Source: Labia minor
Taxonomy: Eukaryota > Arthropoda > Insecta > Dermaptera > Spongiphoridae
Reading direction: 5' to 3'
Length of the DNA stretch: 64,000 nucleotides
Assembly: GCA_963082975.1 (NCBI GenBank)
Contig: OY720347.1
Coordinates: forward strand, 9,406,225 to 9,470,224
The notes under the pieces are model-generated. The model was not told where the DNA came from. It ran no database searches and saw only the letters and a program-made list of their open reading frames with translations. Shown here one piece after another: positions 11,726 through 21,669 of this stretch; positions within the stretch are counted from its first letter, which is position 1, and each line of letters begins with the position of its first letter. The position numbers and the translations under genes were made by a program.

Positions 11726-12975
11726 ATAATAATTTATTTATGCACGTACAGATTTTATTTACATTTTAAGTTTTGAGGATAAACAAAGGTATAAAAATTT
11801 TAATGAAAATTTACCAAAATTAATTAATACTTAATAGAATTTTGAAGAATTACTTTTATAATATAACATATATTGTAGTAATATTATATTAGTACGTATA
11901 TATAGTCAAAATAGAGCGGTTTTTTATTAATATTATTATTTACATGTTATCTTTAAAAAAATGCTTGACAAAACGACAAAAGCATTATTCAGTAATTAAA
12001 TAGAGAGAAATTATTTAGTTATTTCAGAAATTATTTTTTTGAAAACAATTAAAATTATTAAATTTTCTAATTTAAATTTTCTTACTTTAATCAAAAAATT
12101 TTTTTTTTTAAAAAAATAATAATTTAAACAAAATATATACGCTCACAGACACACACACATATAACAAATCTCATTTGAAGTAGCTATACAAAACAATTTT
12201 ATTTTTTTTTTTCTTCTAAAAAAAAATTACATATTAGGTATAATAAATAGGATATTAACAATTAATAGTTATTTTGCTATTAATTTATTTAGTAAGATTC
12301 CTCCATTTTTCGATTGTAATTAAAATTAATTTTACAAAATTTATTATAAATAAAAAAAAAAGATTTAAGTGTATAATGATTAAATTTATAAATATAACTT
12401 GAAGATAAATGTATATTCATATGTTAATTTCTTTCTTTCCAGGATTTGAACGAAATCACAATATTCAAAATTATATTTAGTAATTCATATGTTTTTAAAT
12501 ATTTTCAAAAATCATTTATTAAAACATTTCAATTAATTTTGTTTTATTTAGAAAATAATATATAAAAAGAAATGAAAAATTTTAAAATTATCTTTATTAA
12601 GTGAAAGATACCAATATTACTTGTCAGAGACGTGATCTCAAAATTCTCAAAACCTTCAAAATTTATTGAAAAATTAGATAATTGTCTTTTTTTTGAAATT
12701 AATTATTTATATGATAAAATTCTTTTGGAAATCTAATTGAAAATGTAACCACATAATAATTTTCTTTGAATTAACTTCTTTTGTTTTATTTTTTGTTTTT
12801 TTCCTTCACTTTCCGGTTTTTAAAAAAACGGAACTCTGCTTAAAGCAGGTTCTGAATGAAGGAAACTTAAATTACAATTTAATTGAGTTTGTTTAATGAA
12901 TACTTTGTAAATAATTTGTGTAATTTTGTTATTTATATTGTTTTTGTGTTGTTGTTGTTTCGCTCTTGTTGTTTC
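11726..12975. other. AT-rich spacer
   Basis: AT-rich sequence with A and T homopolymers and a short CA repeat at 12149-12160. The open frame at 12883-13206 spans its border with the next island. No gene recognised. Confidence 0.5.
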
Positions 12976-12979
12976 AATC

Positions 12980-13600
12980 ATCAATCAATTAGTGTCAGAA
13001 TTGGTTTATTAAGGGTTATTTTTTATTTTCTTGAAAATCGTTGGTCTTCATTGAATGGTGACCCTGGACCTTGCTGGTCATTCCTAGTAGGTGTATGCAA
13101 GTGCAGGAAGCGAGCCGATGAGATCAACCCTGACCCTGGTCAACGGACGGCGAATTGCGAGGCGGCCATGCAAATCGCCGCCATTTCAAGTAGTTACGTG
13201 CGGTGAATAGAGTGACGTCAGATAGCCGGCGACCTTGGGCCGGTACGACTGCACCTGCCCAATCACTTTCTCGCTCGGCAATGACGTCTCCCAAATGTCA
13301 CGGCCAGCGATGACGTCATTGCTGCGAAGATGTACGAGAACACCCGAATAATTGCACATGCACACGCATGTGTGTGTCAAGTGCAAATCATCCTTCTCAT
13401 TATCAGACAGGTCAACGGCCAATACATCCAGCACCAGATCCAAATTACAAATGGACTAGAGCATTCAACTTTAAGTGGATTGTTATTTAGTGTGTGTGTG
13501 GGGGGGGGGGGGCTAAAAAAAAAGAAAAAATTGAAAGATGGGGCGACAAAGGAACGGATTAATGACTTGGACCTCGAGGCCAAACAAGCCAGTTGAATAA
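12980..13600. promoter_or_regulatory. GC-rich island with two perfect CRE palindromes
   Basis: A sharp rise in GC content and sequence complexity. It has two exact TGACGTCA palindromes (13213-13220 and 13311-13318), a half-site ATGACGTCT at 13281-13289 and CG-rich words such as GATAGCCGGCGACC. TGACGTCA is the canonical CREB/ATF binding site. A G run (13500-13512) and a purine tract follow. The open frames here overlap each other on both strands and show no domain. A promoter or enhancer is my best reading. A non-coding first exon is possible. Confidence 0.4.
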
Positions 13601-14089
13601 AAAAAAGACAAAAAAAAAAATCCTTTTCAATTAATAGTCAAAGAAAAGGGTTCGTTACCATATTAGTTCCCACCGAAATTCTCTCGCCTTTGATGGAAAA
13701 AAATGAAAAAAAATTTATGAAATCCTCATGCAATCTTTTTTTAAAAATAAACATTCATTTCGAAAAACAGTTTTGAAAAAAAAAAAAATAAATTATGCTA
13801 TTCACAAAAAAAAATTGCTTTTTTAAAAAAAAAAATATTATTTATTAATAATTAGAACGTATAATAAATAATAAATAAATAAAAAAATACTTATATATAC
13901 GTATAATTTATTTTTATTTTAATATTTAATGTACTTAGTTACTATTAATTTGTCACTCACTCTTCTCTGATAATTAATATTTGAATTAAATTTTAATTAA
14001 AATTTAAAGCAACTTTAAATTGTTAAAAAATTCTAATATATTTTATCATTCAAAATAGATCTGTTTGCTTGAATGTGTGAAATATTTTG
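13601..14089. other. AT-rich spacer with A-runs
   Basis: Several poly(A) stretches and AT-rich filler. No feature recognised. Confidence 0.5.
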
Positions 14090-14094
14090 GATTT

Positions 14095-14280
14095 ACTGAG
14101 TTCTGAACTCCGAAGAATTCTTGGCATTAACACTACCACTAACACACATCATCTCCCGATGACGATCTCTAAATAAACTTTTAAAAATGGCGCCAATTTG
14201 GGCGCCGAAACGTCGAGACCCAAATTTCACAATTAAACGTGAAAATAACCCGAAAATAATAATAAAAACTTTCACGGATA
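14095..14280 (+). mobile_element. Possible Penelope-like terminal remnant
   Basis: A GC-rich inverted repeat, ATGGCGCC-AATTTG-GGCGCC, is followed at once by GAAACGTCGAG (about 14187-14217). A GC stem directly before GAAAC is the arrangement of hammerhead stem II and its core in Penelope-like retroelement ends. The CTGATGA half of the core is not intact here (TTTAAAAA stands in its place). This is a weak, motif-level call. Confidence 0.3.
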
Positions 14281-14575
14281 CCTAAACATATATATGTATA
14301 TATATATATATACATATATATTGTAATGATCCATATAAAAAATTATTTGTCATTAGATTACCAAACATTGAGATGTTTTTGCTCTAGTGTGCTCATTTTA
14401 AATTATCTCCAACTCTCATATGGTTGAGTTTAGTTCCTTCGCTACACACTCAAAACATACAAAATTTATTATAATTATATCATTCAAATACTATTAACAT
14501 CAAATATTATATTCCTTAAATTTCTTAATTTTATTATCTAAGATATCTATATATACACATATAAATTATTCAATC

Positions 14576-14905
14576 CGTTATATCAGCGGTCGGGGAAACT
14601 TTTTAATCATTACCCCTGAATATTTTTGTGTAAGAGCAAAAAAAACAATACCTCCCTTACTATCGTCGGTCGGTAAAAAACGAAATCGCCTCTTTTTAGC
14701 ATCTTTCCTATTATAGCCCCCCATGATAATTTGGAAAAAAAACAATATCTAAAAATTTAATTTGTAAAAATACTAACAGGTTTATAAAATAGCAAATTAC
14801 AAATATATACTTTTAACTCACGAAAGTTTCATTTTTACACCCAAATGTTTCATTTTTACCCCATTTGGGGTAATTTACCCCGGTTCCCCGACCGCTGCGT
14901 TATAT
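14576..14905. mobile_element. hAT-type MITE, CAGCGGTCGGGG ends
   Basis: The element is 14584-14897. It starts CAGCGGTCGGGGAAAC and ends GGTTCCCCGACCGCTG, and is flanked by an exact 8-bp duplication CGTTATAT (14576-14583, 14898-14905). Two CATTTTTACcCC-type words sit near the right end. Inside it, 14646-14674 is the first 29 bp of HINE-C on the minus strand. A right-end fragment of the same family lies at 52221-52307. Confidence 0.9.
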
Positions 14906-15042
14906 AAAATATTATTAATAATAAATAAAAAAAATATATATAAAATTGGTTGTTATTTAAAAAAAAACAAGAAAAATGTTTATTAAATCACTTCTATGAA
15001 TCACAAATCGGAAAATATATATGAGTTAATTAAAAAAAAGAT

Positions 15043-15420
15043 TTGATTAGAAGAGATACCAAAATTGTAAAGTCCCAGAAGGGAAATATGGTTGGAATGG
15101 TTGGAGATGGTGAGGTCAATTTCGAAATGGGACTGGGTTTTAGGCCGGCAAGGAATTTGGCCTCGCAGACGCAACAGCAGCTGTCACGGTGCAAAGGTTC
15201 ATCGGCCCTTGCCAGACGAGGGAGGCCATCGCACTCGAGGGTTGGAATGCCTGCCTAGCCCTAGCCCCACAATCACATCGTCATTGCCTGTAAGTATACT
15301 TGATCACAAGGGTTGACTGACCCTTTTCAAGTATCCCGCGAAAGAGACAAAATGAGAGAGAAAGAATGAAAGAGAAAGAGCGACTAGATTGGATGGAACC
15401 TGTTGTTCACTAATTTACGA
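15043..15420 (+). other. GC-richer island with donor-like site and short hairpin
   Basis: Complex, GC-richer sequence from about 15080 to 15340, ending in a good splice-donor word (GCCT followed by GTAAGTATAC near 15290). Two overlapping open frames (15043-15258 and 15092-15316) have no domain I know. A stem formed by ATACTTG/CAAGTAT with inner AAGGGT/ACCCTT lies at about 15296-15334. It could be a non-coding exon or a regulatory block. A protein function cannot be assigned. Confidence 0.3.
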
Positions 15421-15530
15421 TGTTAGAAATTAAGATATCATATATATAGGTACATACCTATCTGTGTCTACCTATCTTCTTTTAAGTGGAAAAATATACA
15501 AATATATATAAATTTTTCTTGTTTTTTTTT

Positions 15531-16146
15531 ACTATCTCGCCACGAAAAATTTCGATGTCGAGATTTTGATGTTTTTATACGTTTAGACGGTCACTGAGTC
15601 ATTTTCACTAAAGTTGAGAAAAATGTCTGTGTGTGTGTATGTGAGTGTATGTGTATATATATATATGTGTGTGTATGTGAGTGTATGTAGACAAGATTAC
15701 GCAAAAACGGTTTGAGCCAGAATCATGAAATTTGGTATACGGGAATTATTCAAAATTCGTAGTTTTCTATCAACTTTTGAGAAATGTAGCTCAACCGGAA
15801 GTGGGTAAATACCTACAACGTTTTGATTTTTTTCCTCTAAAGTGAAGGTTTAAATAAAGTTATATGTTTGATAGTTTTTCACATGAAAAAAAAATTGTAT
15901 AAAACTGTTATATATAGAATTTCAGCTTGATTGAATCGCTGAAAGTACCGGAATTAATTTTTTAATACGTTCCCAGCATGTGACGTTGTGCCATCAACAA
16001 TGAGCCGAAGACGCGGTGGTTTAATAAATATGATTTATTAATTTTAATTTATAATTTATAATTAAATAAATTTAATTTCAATATAATATATTATGTTATT
16101 TAATCCAATTCAAATTGCGAGATAATCGAGTGGAGACACTCCAGCT
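15531..16146 (+). mobile_element. HINE-A, near-complete copy
   Basis: It begins ACTATCTCGCC right after a T run and ends GAGTGGAGACACTCCAGCTT before another T run. The internal microsatellite is GT/TATA (15626-15686). The terminal palindrome of the 5' tip is reduced (CGCCACGAAAAATTTCG), and the inverted tip near the 3' end reads GCGAGATAAT. About 616 bp, non-coding. Confidence 0.87.
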
Positions 16147-16500
16147 TTTTTTTTTTTTAATTTAATTTTTCTTAATATTATCTTCATTTATGATATTATA
16201 AATGGCTAAATCATTTAGAATAGGAGAATGGAAGCATTTTGATAATTTTTCACATGATTAAAAATAATAAACTCAGCTTGAGAGATTGAATCGCTGAAAG
16301 TACCAGAATTAATTTTTTAACACTGCAAATCTCACGCGCTAACACGTGGGTGCCATCAATGAATAGCCAAACATGTGCTGGTTTAATAAATATTATCTAT
16401 TAATTTTAATTTATAATTTATAATTAATTAAATTTTTAATTTAAATATAATATATTGTGTGTGTGTGTGTGTGTGTGTATGTAGACAAGATTACTCAAAA
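16147..16500 (+). repeat. Rearranged HINE-A fragment plus shared flank
   Basis: 16150-16240 is the inverted copy of 1612-1705. From about 16243 a second HINE-A body piece follows (CTGAAAGTACCAGAATTAAT, then GTGCTGGTTTAATAAATATT). It runs straight into a GT microsatellite at 16457-16479 and GTAGACAAGATTAC, an order unlike the intact element. The piece has been shuffled by deletion or recombination at the microsatellite. Confidence 0.7.
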
Positions 16501-16850
16501 ACAATTAAAGATTTAATTAAGACCATAAAAGTAATAACTCTTTTCTGGACATTTATCATATATTTAGTTAATTTAAATTAATTTATTTGAATTAATTAAA
16601 AATATTTTTAAATTTTATTTAATATCAATTTGATTACAATTCACTAATTATATAATTATTGTATTATATACAGTGACGGAAATAAAAATCCAAACACCAC
16701 AAGGAGACTAATTGTAAATAAATACTAAATAACTAAACACACAAGAATATAAAATTCCATTTGCTTTGCTTTCAATTCATTTACTACTAACCCCAATGCT
16801 TTCCATAGCGGTGATTTTTGTACTCGTATTTTTAATTATATTACTTCACG
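16501..16850. other. AT-rich spacer with possible Tc1-like end
   Basis: The word ATACAGTGACGGAAATAAAA at about 16669-16688 resembles Tc1-type terminal sequence, but no matching right end is visible. Otherwise AT-rich filler. Confidence 0.3.
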
Positions 16851-17058
16851 AGTCGTTTGTCTGTCCCGGTGTCTGTTCGCTCTTTTGACAAATTGAAATC
16901 GATATTTCACCAACTTAATATTGAGATAGGCTTTTGAAAATTTTTATAGATATTTTAATGGATCCCTAGAAGGTATGGAAGAAATATAGTTGAATTATAA
17001 TTAATTAATTTTAATGTAATTAACGATAATTTACATTATACTTGGACCATATTAAAAA
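16851..17058 (+). repeat. Family F repeat copy
   Basis: Contains GTCTGTCCCGGTGTCTG, ATTGAAATCGATATTTCACC, ATGGAAGAAATATAGTTGAA and TAACGATAATTTACATTATA in order. The same string of words is at 19916-20108 and in reverse at 24684-24898. A GTCT microsatellite near one end recalls the HINE layout, but the tips are not defined. Confidence 0.65.
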
Positions 17059-17061
17059 AAT

Positions 17062-18239
17062 AAGAGATTTTGATGTTTTTATACGTTTTGAAGGTCCTTG
17101 AATCATTTTCACTAAGGTTGAGAAAAATGTCTGTGTGTGTGTGTATGTATGTAGACAACAAAGCGGTTTGAGCTAGAATCATGAAATTTTCTATACGGGC
17201 ATTATTCAAAATTCATAGTTTTCTTTCAACTTATAAGAAATGTAGCTCAACAGGAAGACCATAATTACCTACTACGTTTTGATTTTTTACCGACCGACGA
17301 TAGTAAGGGAGGTATTGTTTTCACACCAAATTTCACATGTGGAGATTTTTACATATCTCCACGAATCATGCATTTTCTTAACAGAAAAAAGTATTTTTAG
17401 CATGATGTCTGTCCGTCCGTCCGTCCGTCCGTATAGATATATAGTCTGAACGGCTCAACAGATTTTGATTAAATTTGGTATATTTACTTAATGCATCAGT
17501 GGGATGAATTGATCAACTTTTGGTGCAAATCCGGAAACCGGAAGTGGTAGTATTAGCGATCGACGATAGGAAGGGAAGGGTTATTTTGATACCAAATTTC
17601 ACATGAGGAGATTTTTTACATATCATCACGAATCATTCACTTTGCATTGGTTTTATACTCGAGAAAAATCATCTTTATTAGTTTTTTCTTAATTAAAATT
17701 AATAGACCTCATCCAGCCATTCATGACGTCACAGCCTGGTCTTACTGTCTTACATATATATTATAAATAAAATAAAATTAAAAATATGTATGTTATATCC
17801 ATATCTGTTTTTTATTACATTAATAGATAAATTAAAATTATTTGAAATTGCTTCTGTATCTGGAAATTAATTTATTTCAAACCGTCGGTCGGTTCGGACC
17901 TGGCCACAGGTCAACTTATTTTTCCTCTAAAGTGACCGTAAAAATAAAGGTATATGTTTGCTAGTTTTTCACAATATTAAAAATTGTATGAAACTGTTAT
18001 ATATAGAATTTCAGCTTGATTGAATCTCTGAAAGTACCAGAATTAATTTTTTAAATCGTTGACTGGCAATCACGCGCCAGCATGTGACGTGGTGCCATCA
18101 ACAATGATCTGGTTTAATAAATACTATTTATTAAATTTAATTTATAATTTATAATTAATTAAATTTAATTTAAATATAATATCTTATGTTATTTAATCCA
18201 AATAAAAATGCGAGATAGTCGAGTGGAGACACTCCAGCT
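17062..18239 (+). mobile_element. HINE-A interrupted by HINE-C
   Basis: HINE-A sequence runs from AGAGATTTTGATG (5' tip missing) through the GT microsatellite (17133-17148) to ACGTTTTGATTTTTT at 17288. It resumes at TTTCCTCTAAAGTGACCG (17921) and ends GAGTGGAGACACTCCAGCTT at 18240. The 632-bp interruption is a complete HINE-C, placed in the poly-T tract of the HINE-A body. This gives relative ages: A before C. Confidence 0.9.
17289..17920 (+). mobile_element. HINE-C, complete copy nested in HINE-A
   Basis: The 5' tip ACCGACCGACGATAGTAAGG is followed by a GTCC array (17410-17430). The inverted tip CGTCGGTCGGT comes near the 3' end, then the hairpin GACCTG-GCCA-CAGGTC and the end AACTTATT. Non-coding. 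The body carries one intact TGACGTCA word (near 17723); the second site seen in sister copies is mutated. Confidence 0.88.
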
Positions 18240-18668
18240 TATTTTTCTATTATTTAATCAAATTTTATCTGAACAAAAAAATTTATTTTTTTAACAAATT
18301 TTAAATAAGTAATTATTTTTTTATATTTAATTCTATTCATCCATAATAATAATAAAAAACAGTTCTTAAAATCATAAAATATATTAATAATAATAATAAT
18401 ATTTATTTAATTTAAGTAATTAAATTAATTTCATTTAATTTTTTAATTTTTTGAATTCAAACTTATTTTTATAATATTTTTAGTAAAAAAATATCTAAAT
18501 TTGAATTATAATTTAAATTTTTATTTTATTGTTTGTTTATGGAGAATATACTTAGATACAGTGGATGAAAGTTGATTCGTGCATCTGATAATAAATGTTC
18601 CTAGAGAAAGTTTTAATTAGATCAGTGACCATCATTTTGATTTATTTTACCCCTAAAGAGTGGGGTTA
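18240..18668. other. AT-rich spacer
   Basis: AT-rich filler. ATACAGTGGATGAAAGTTGA at 18556-18575 may be a decayed transposon tip. No gene seen. Confidence 0.45.
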
Positions 18669-19041
18669 TTATATGGTAAAGCATACTGTCGTTGGCCCCC
18701 TTAAGCAATTCCTAGCAATCTTTATTGCATATCTGGGCAAATTGCGGAACAATCTGTGTCAAATTAGGTTTGCAGAACATTGATACTATGAGCATTTTGA
18801 TGAATAAAAAAAAAATGATATTTTCAATAAGCACGTATAAATCCTAAAATACAGTTATTGGCCCCCTGTTATAGTTATTGGCCTAGGTATTCTACAGTGA
18901 TTATACAACTATACAACAAACAATTACATAACCATAGTTAATAGCGCAATTTTTAAAATAAAAGTCTCTGTTTATTTGTGTTTTAGTGATAGGGAGCCAA
19001 TGGCTGCCTCGGGGCCAACGACTGTATACTTTACCTTATTA
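18669..19041. mobile_element. MITE with TTA target duplication
   Basis: The element is 18672-19038. The ends TATGGTAAAGCATAC and, read inwards from the right, TAAGGTAAAGTATAC are followed on both sides by a GTCGTTGGCCCC-type word. TTA flanks both sides, as expected for PIF/Harbinger-type insertion. Internal ATTGGCCCC and ATTGGCC words at 18849-18881 repeat the subterminal motif. The open frame at 18595-18783 crosses the left end and is a by-product. Confidence 0.6.
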
Positions 19042-19210
19042 GTTATTATACTACTGGACTTAATTAAACATGTGCAAATTTCACTCACATTTTGTTTGAC
19101 TTGCTCAAAAATTTTAATCACACATAACATTTATAGAAAAGTATAAATAAGACCATTAAATAAATTCGTAGGATAAGTTAGGAAAATTTGGGAAAATTTG
19201 ATTTTATTAT

Positions 19211-19373
19211 TTAACCATTTTTATAGTATGATTTGCATTTTGTCTCAAAATAGGCCTCAATTTCACTGATTTCTTCATCGGACCTAAATATTTTTCCAGC
19301 AATCATTCTCTTGAGATATACAAACAAGAAATAGTTGCTAGAGGACAGGTCTGGAGTGTATGGTGGATGGAGA
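19211..19373 (-). pseudogene. Mariner transposase C-terminal remnant
   Basis: The minus strand encodes a peptide with HPPYTPDLSSSNYFLF, then LAGK-like MIAGKIF, FRSDEEISEIEAYFE and a final YYKNG before a TAA stop at 19213-19211. The xPPYSPDLxPxDYxLF motif holds the third catalytic aspartate of mariner-family transposases. Only this C-terminal part remains; the DNA upstream no longer reads as transposase. It is a dead fossil, of a different mariner subfamily from the copies at 37785 and 45588. Confidence 0.8.
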
Positions 19374-19915
19374 AAAAATTAATAATTCAATTTATTGATA
19401 CTACCGGGCCCCAGGAAGGTTCACCAACATTTCTTATTGTTTTGCACTTGCATTAATCTTACTGATATGGACTGCCATCAGGATCAAGAATTAACTTAAG
19501 ATTCAAAAGATCTTATTAATGTTAGATTATGAATAAATATTTATTTATTTGTATTCGTCTGTCATTTAAAAAATTGACTATCGTTAAAATGAAGCATCTC
19601 TGTATGTAATCGTGAATAATTGCAATTGGTCCGTTAAATTTCAAGAGCAATGTCTTTGATATTTAGCACAAGGCTAAAGAAGAAATCGTATCCATTGTCC
19701 CTAAATTAGCCTCTGTCTTCGTTAGTAGGTCAGGACGTCAAGGCTGCAATTCATTACTCCTATCCCCGCAGACATTTACAAATTGAAAAATGAATAAGAT
19801 CAGCTTGAAATTTATGTCCATTATGAATTATTATTATTAAGTATATGAATTATTAATAAAAAAATAATTAACCATTATTCATTATATTATTATTATTATT
19901 ATATTATTATTATAA
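19374..19915. other. Spacer with unidentified complex patches
   Basis: Moderately complex DNA at 19400-19520 and 19610-19790 (for example GGTCAGGACGTCAAGGCTGC) with no recognisable protein or termini, then AT-rich sequence with TTA repeats near 19885-19915. Confidence 0.4.
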
Positions 19916-20108
19916 CGTTTTTATCAATTTCCCTTCATGTCTGTCTGTCTGTCTGTTCGCTTGAAATTGAAAGCGATTTTTCACTTTAAATTGAGATAGA
20001 CTTTTGAAAACTTTTATTGATATTTCAATGGAAGAAATATAGTTGAATTATAATTAATTAATTTTAATGTACTTAACGATAATTTACATTATAATTGGAC
20101 CATATTAA
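19916..20108 (+). repeat. Family F repeat copy
   Basis: Starts AACGTTTTTATCAATTTC, contains a GTCT array (19942-19958), and ends ATTATAATTGGACCATATT. It lacks the GGATCCCTAGAAGGT segment present in the other two copies. Confidence 0.65.
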
Positions 20109-20311
20109 ATAAACCAGAGATAAACTTTAGGAATTTAATTTTAAAATTTTAAATTTTGAAATATTTTAATATATTAATTATAAAAAAATTTAAAATTTTC
20201 ATTAATTTATTTTATAAATTTATATATTTATATATATAATTGAATATTTTTATGAATTTTATATAGTTATAAAAATATATATATAATATATATATATTAC
20301 ATTTTTATTTT

Positions 20312-20440
20312 AAAAGGCGTCACAGGTGAGAGGTTAGCATAGCTGATCATATTTTCTTGGATCTACTGATCATAGGACATCTAATTGATATAACCGACTT
20401 GATAAGCGTTGTCCTTGCGTAGGACGTACAAAAGTCAGAG
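20312..20440 (+). mobile_element. Diverged SINE-like retroposon copy
   Basis: Head AAAGGCGTCACAGGTGAGAG and tail CTACTGATCATAGGACAT, TATAACCGACTTGAT, TGCGTAGGACGTACAAAAGT match the two ends of the 7334-7606 copy. The middle is deleted. Confidence 0.55.
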
Positions 20441-20449
20441 ATAATTTTT

Positions 20450-21240
20450 ACTTTAATAGTAATTTCTCTTTTTGGTAGTTAAATTTACTTAAAGCGGGTT
20501 GGTTGGCTCGGTTATATTTTCACCTTCAAACGAAAAAGGAATTTGATACCCAGTCGGTAAATAAGGAGTCATTATATGAGATATTTGTTTGATTCCGAGC
20601 GTCTTTTGTTATCTTTCTCTCTCTTTTAGTTCTAACTTGAGGGCAATGAACTCTTGGCAAATTTTCTACCCCTGGACAAAAAAAAAAATGTTTGTCACTT
20701 ATCACATCAGACAATCATAATCGTATTTAATTGAAAGAATAAATTTCGTTTGATAAAAAAAAACTCGTGTTTATTCTCATATTCTTCTTCTTATATGTCA
20801 GATGTGGAATCTTTGTATTCAGCATTCAAATTTCCCCAGCATGAAAGTGGAATTAAATCAGCCAGCATTGAATTACCTCTCTTAACAAAAGAACGCTGGT
20901 GTATTCATCATTCAGTTTTCATCTTTGAAGGGAATCTGGATTCATTTAGGTATTAAATCAATCAATAAATTCAAAGATGTTAGCGGCTTTAATAAATTTC
21001 GATCGATTAATCAATCATAAGTTACGAGTATAACTCGTTCAAATATTTTGTTTTATTATTTCTACAAATAATTATTAAAAAAATTTCAAATGGAACCTCG
21101 GGTTACGAGTTTAATTCGTTCCAAAAGGAAGTTCGTAAACCGATACAAATATACCGATATAAGAAATAATGTAAATGAAATTAATTCGTTCCAGACCCAA
21201 AAATATTACTATAAATAAAAAAATTATATTTAATTTTATA
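20450..21240. other. Unassigned region
   Basis: Patches of moderate complexity (20480-20720, 20790-20960) carry short open frames on both strands without domains. A direct repeat of the words AAGTTACGAGTATAACTCGTTC / GGGTTACGAGTTTAATTCGTTC-type near 21017-21120 suggests a decayed element. No gene is supported. Confidence 0.35.
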
Positions 21241-21295
21241 TAAAAGGCAGTATCGGAGGAAGGATTAGTCGTTGATGCTGTCTACTTTGACCTAT

Positions 21296-21600
21296 TGTAC
21301 GAGGTCAGTTCTAAAATAAAGGTGAATTTTGAATTTTCGCGGGCTGTGTATATTTTATTATTGAATTTTTTTTTGGTATGTTGGTACACATATGTTTCTC
21401 ATATATTGACATTATCAGCCATTTTGGATTAGTAGTTTTGTCACGTTTTGTGTGTTCTTCGATTTTTTACTTAAAAAAAATAAAATAAGAAATATTACAA
21501 AGATGCTATGCAACGTTTGCATGAAACAATACGGTTCAAAAGATCGGAATTGTAGAAAAACAAATGATGATCCGTATAAAGTATGTAGTTAAACGATTAT
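21296..21600 (+). pseudogene. Mariner remnant, left end with scrambled interior
   Basis: The terminal region TACGAGGTCAGTTCTAAAAT, AAGGTGAATTTTGAATTTTC and CGGGCTGTGTATATT parallels the left end of the mariner copies at 37785 and 45588. A short internal part follows (GAAACAATACGGTTCAAAAG, ATCGGAATTGTAGAAAAAC), which parallels 46040-46085. The rest and the right end are gone. Confidence 0.7.
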
Positions 21601-21669
21601 ATAGTAGAATTAATTAACCAGTTTATTATATTGGTTCAATATTAGCGTTTGTTATCTTTAAATCGAAAA

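Noticed and set aside
12883..13206. 107-residue frame at the edge of the GC island
   Set aside because: Half of it is AT-driven hydrophobic sequence and half is island sequence; there is no motif, and the CRE sites favour a regulatory reading.
17400..17430. GTCC tandem array considered as a CRISPR-like or minisatellite locus
   Set aside because: It is the internal microsatellite of HINE-C, present at the same place in all four copies.
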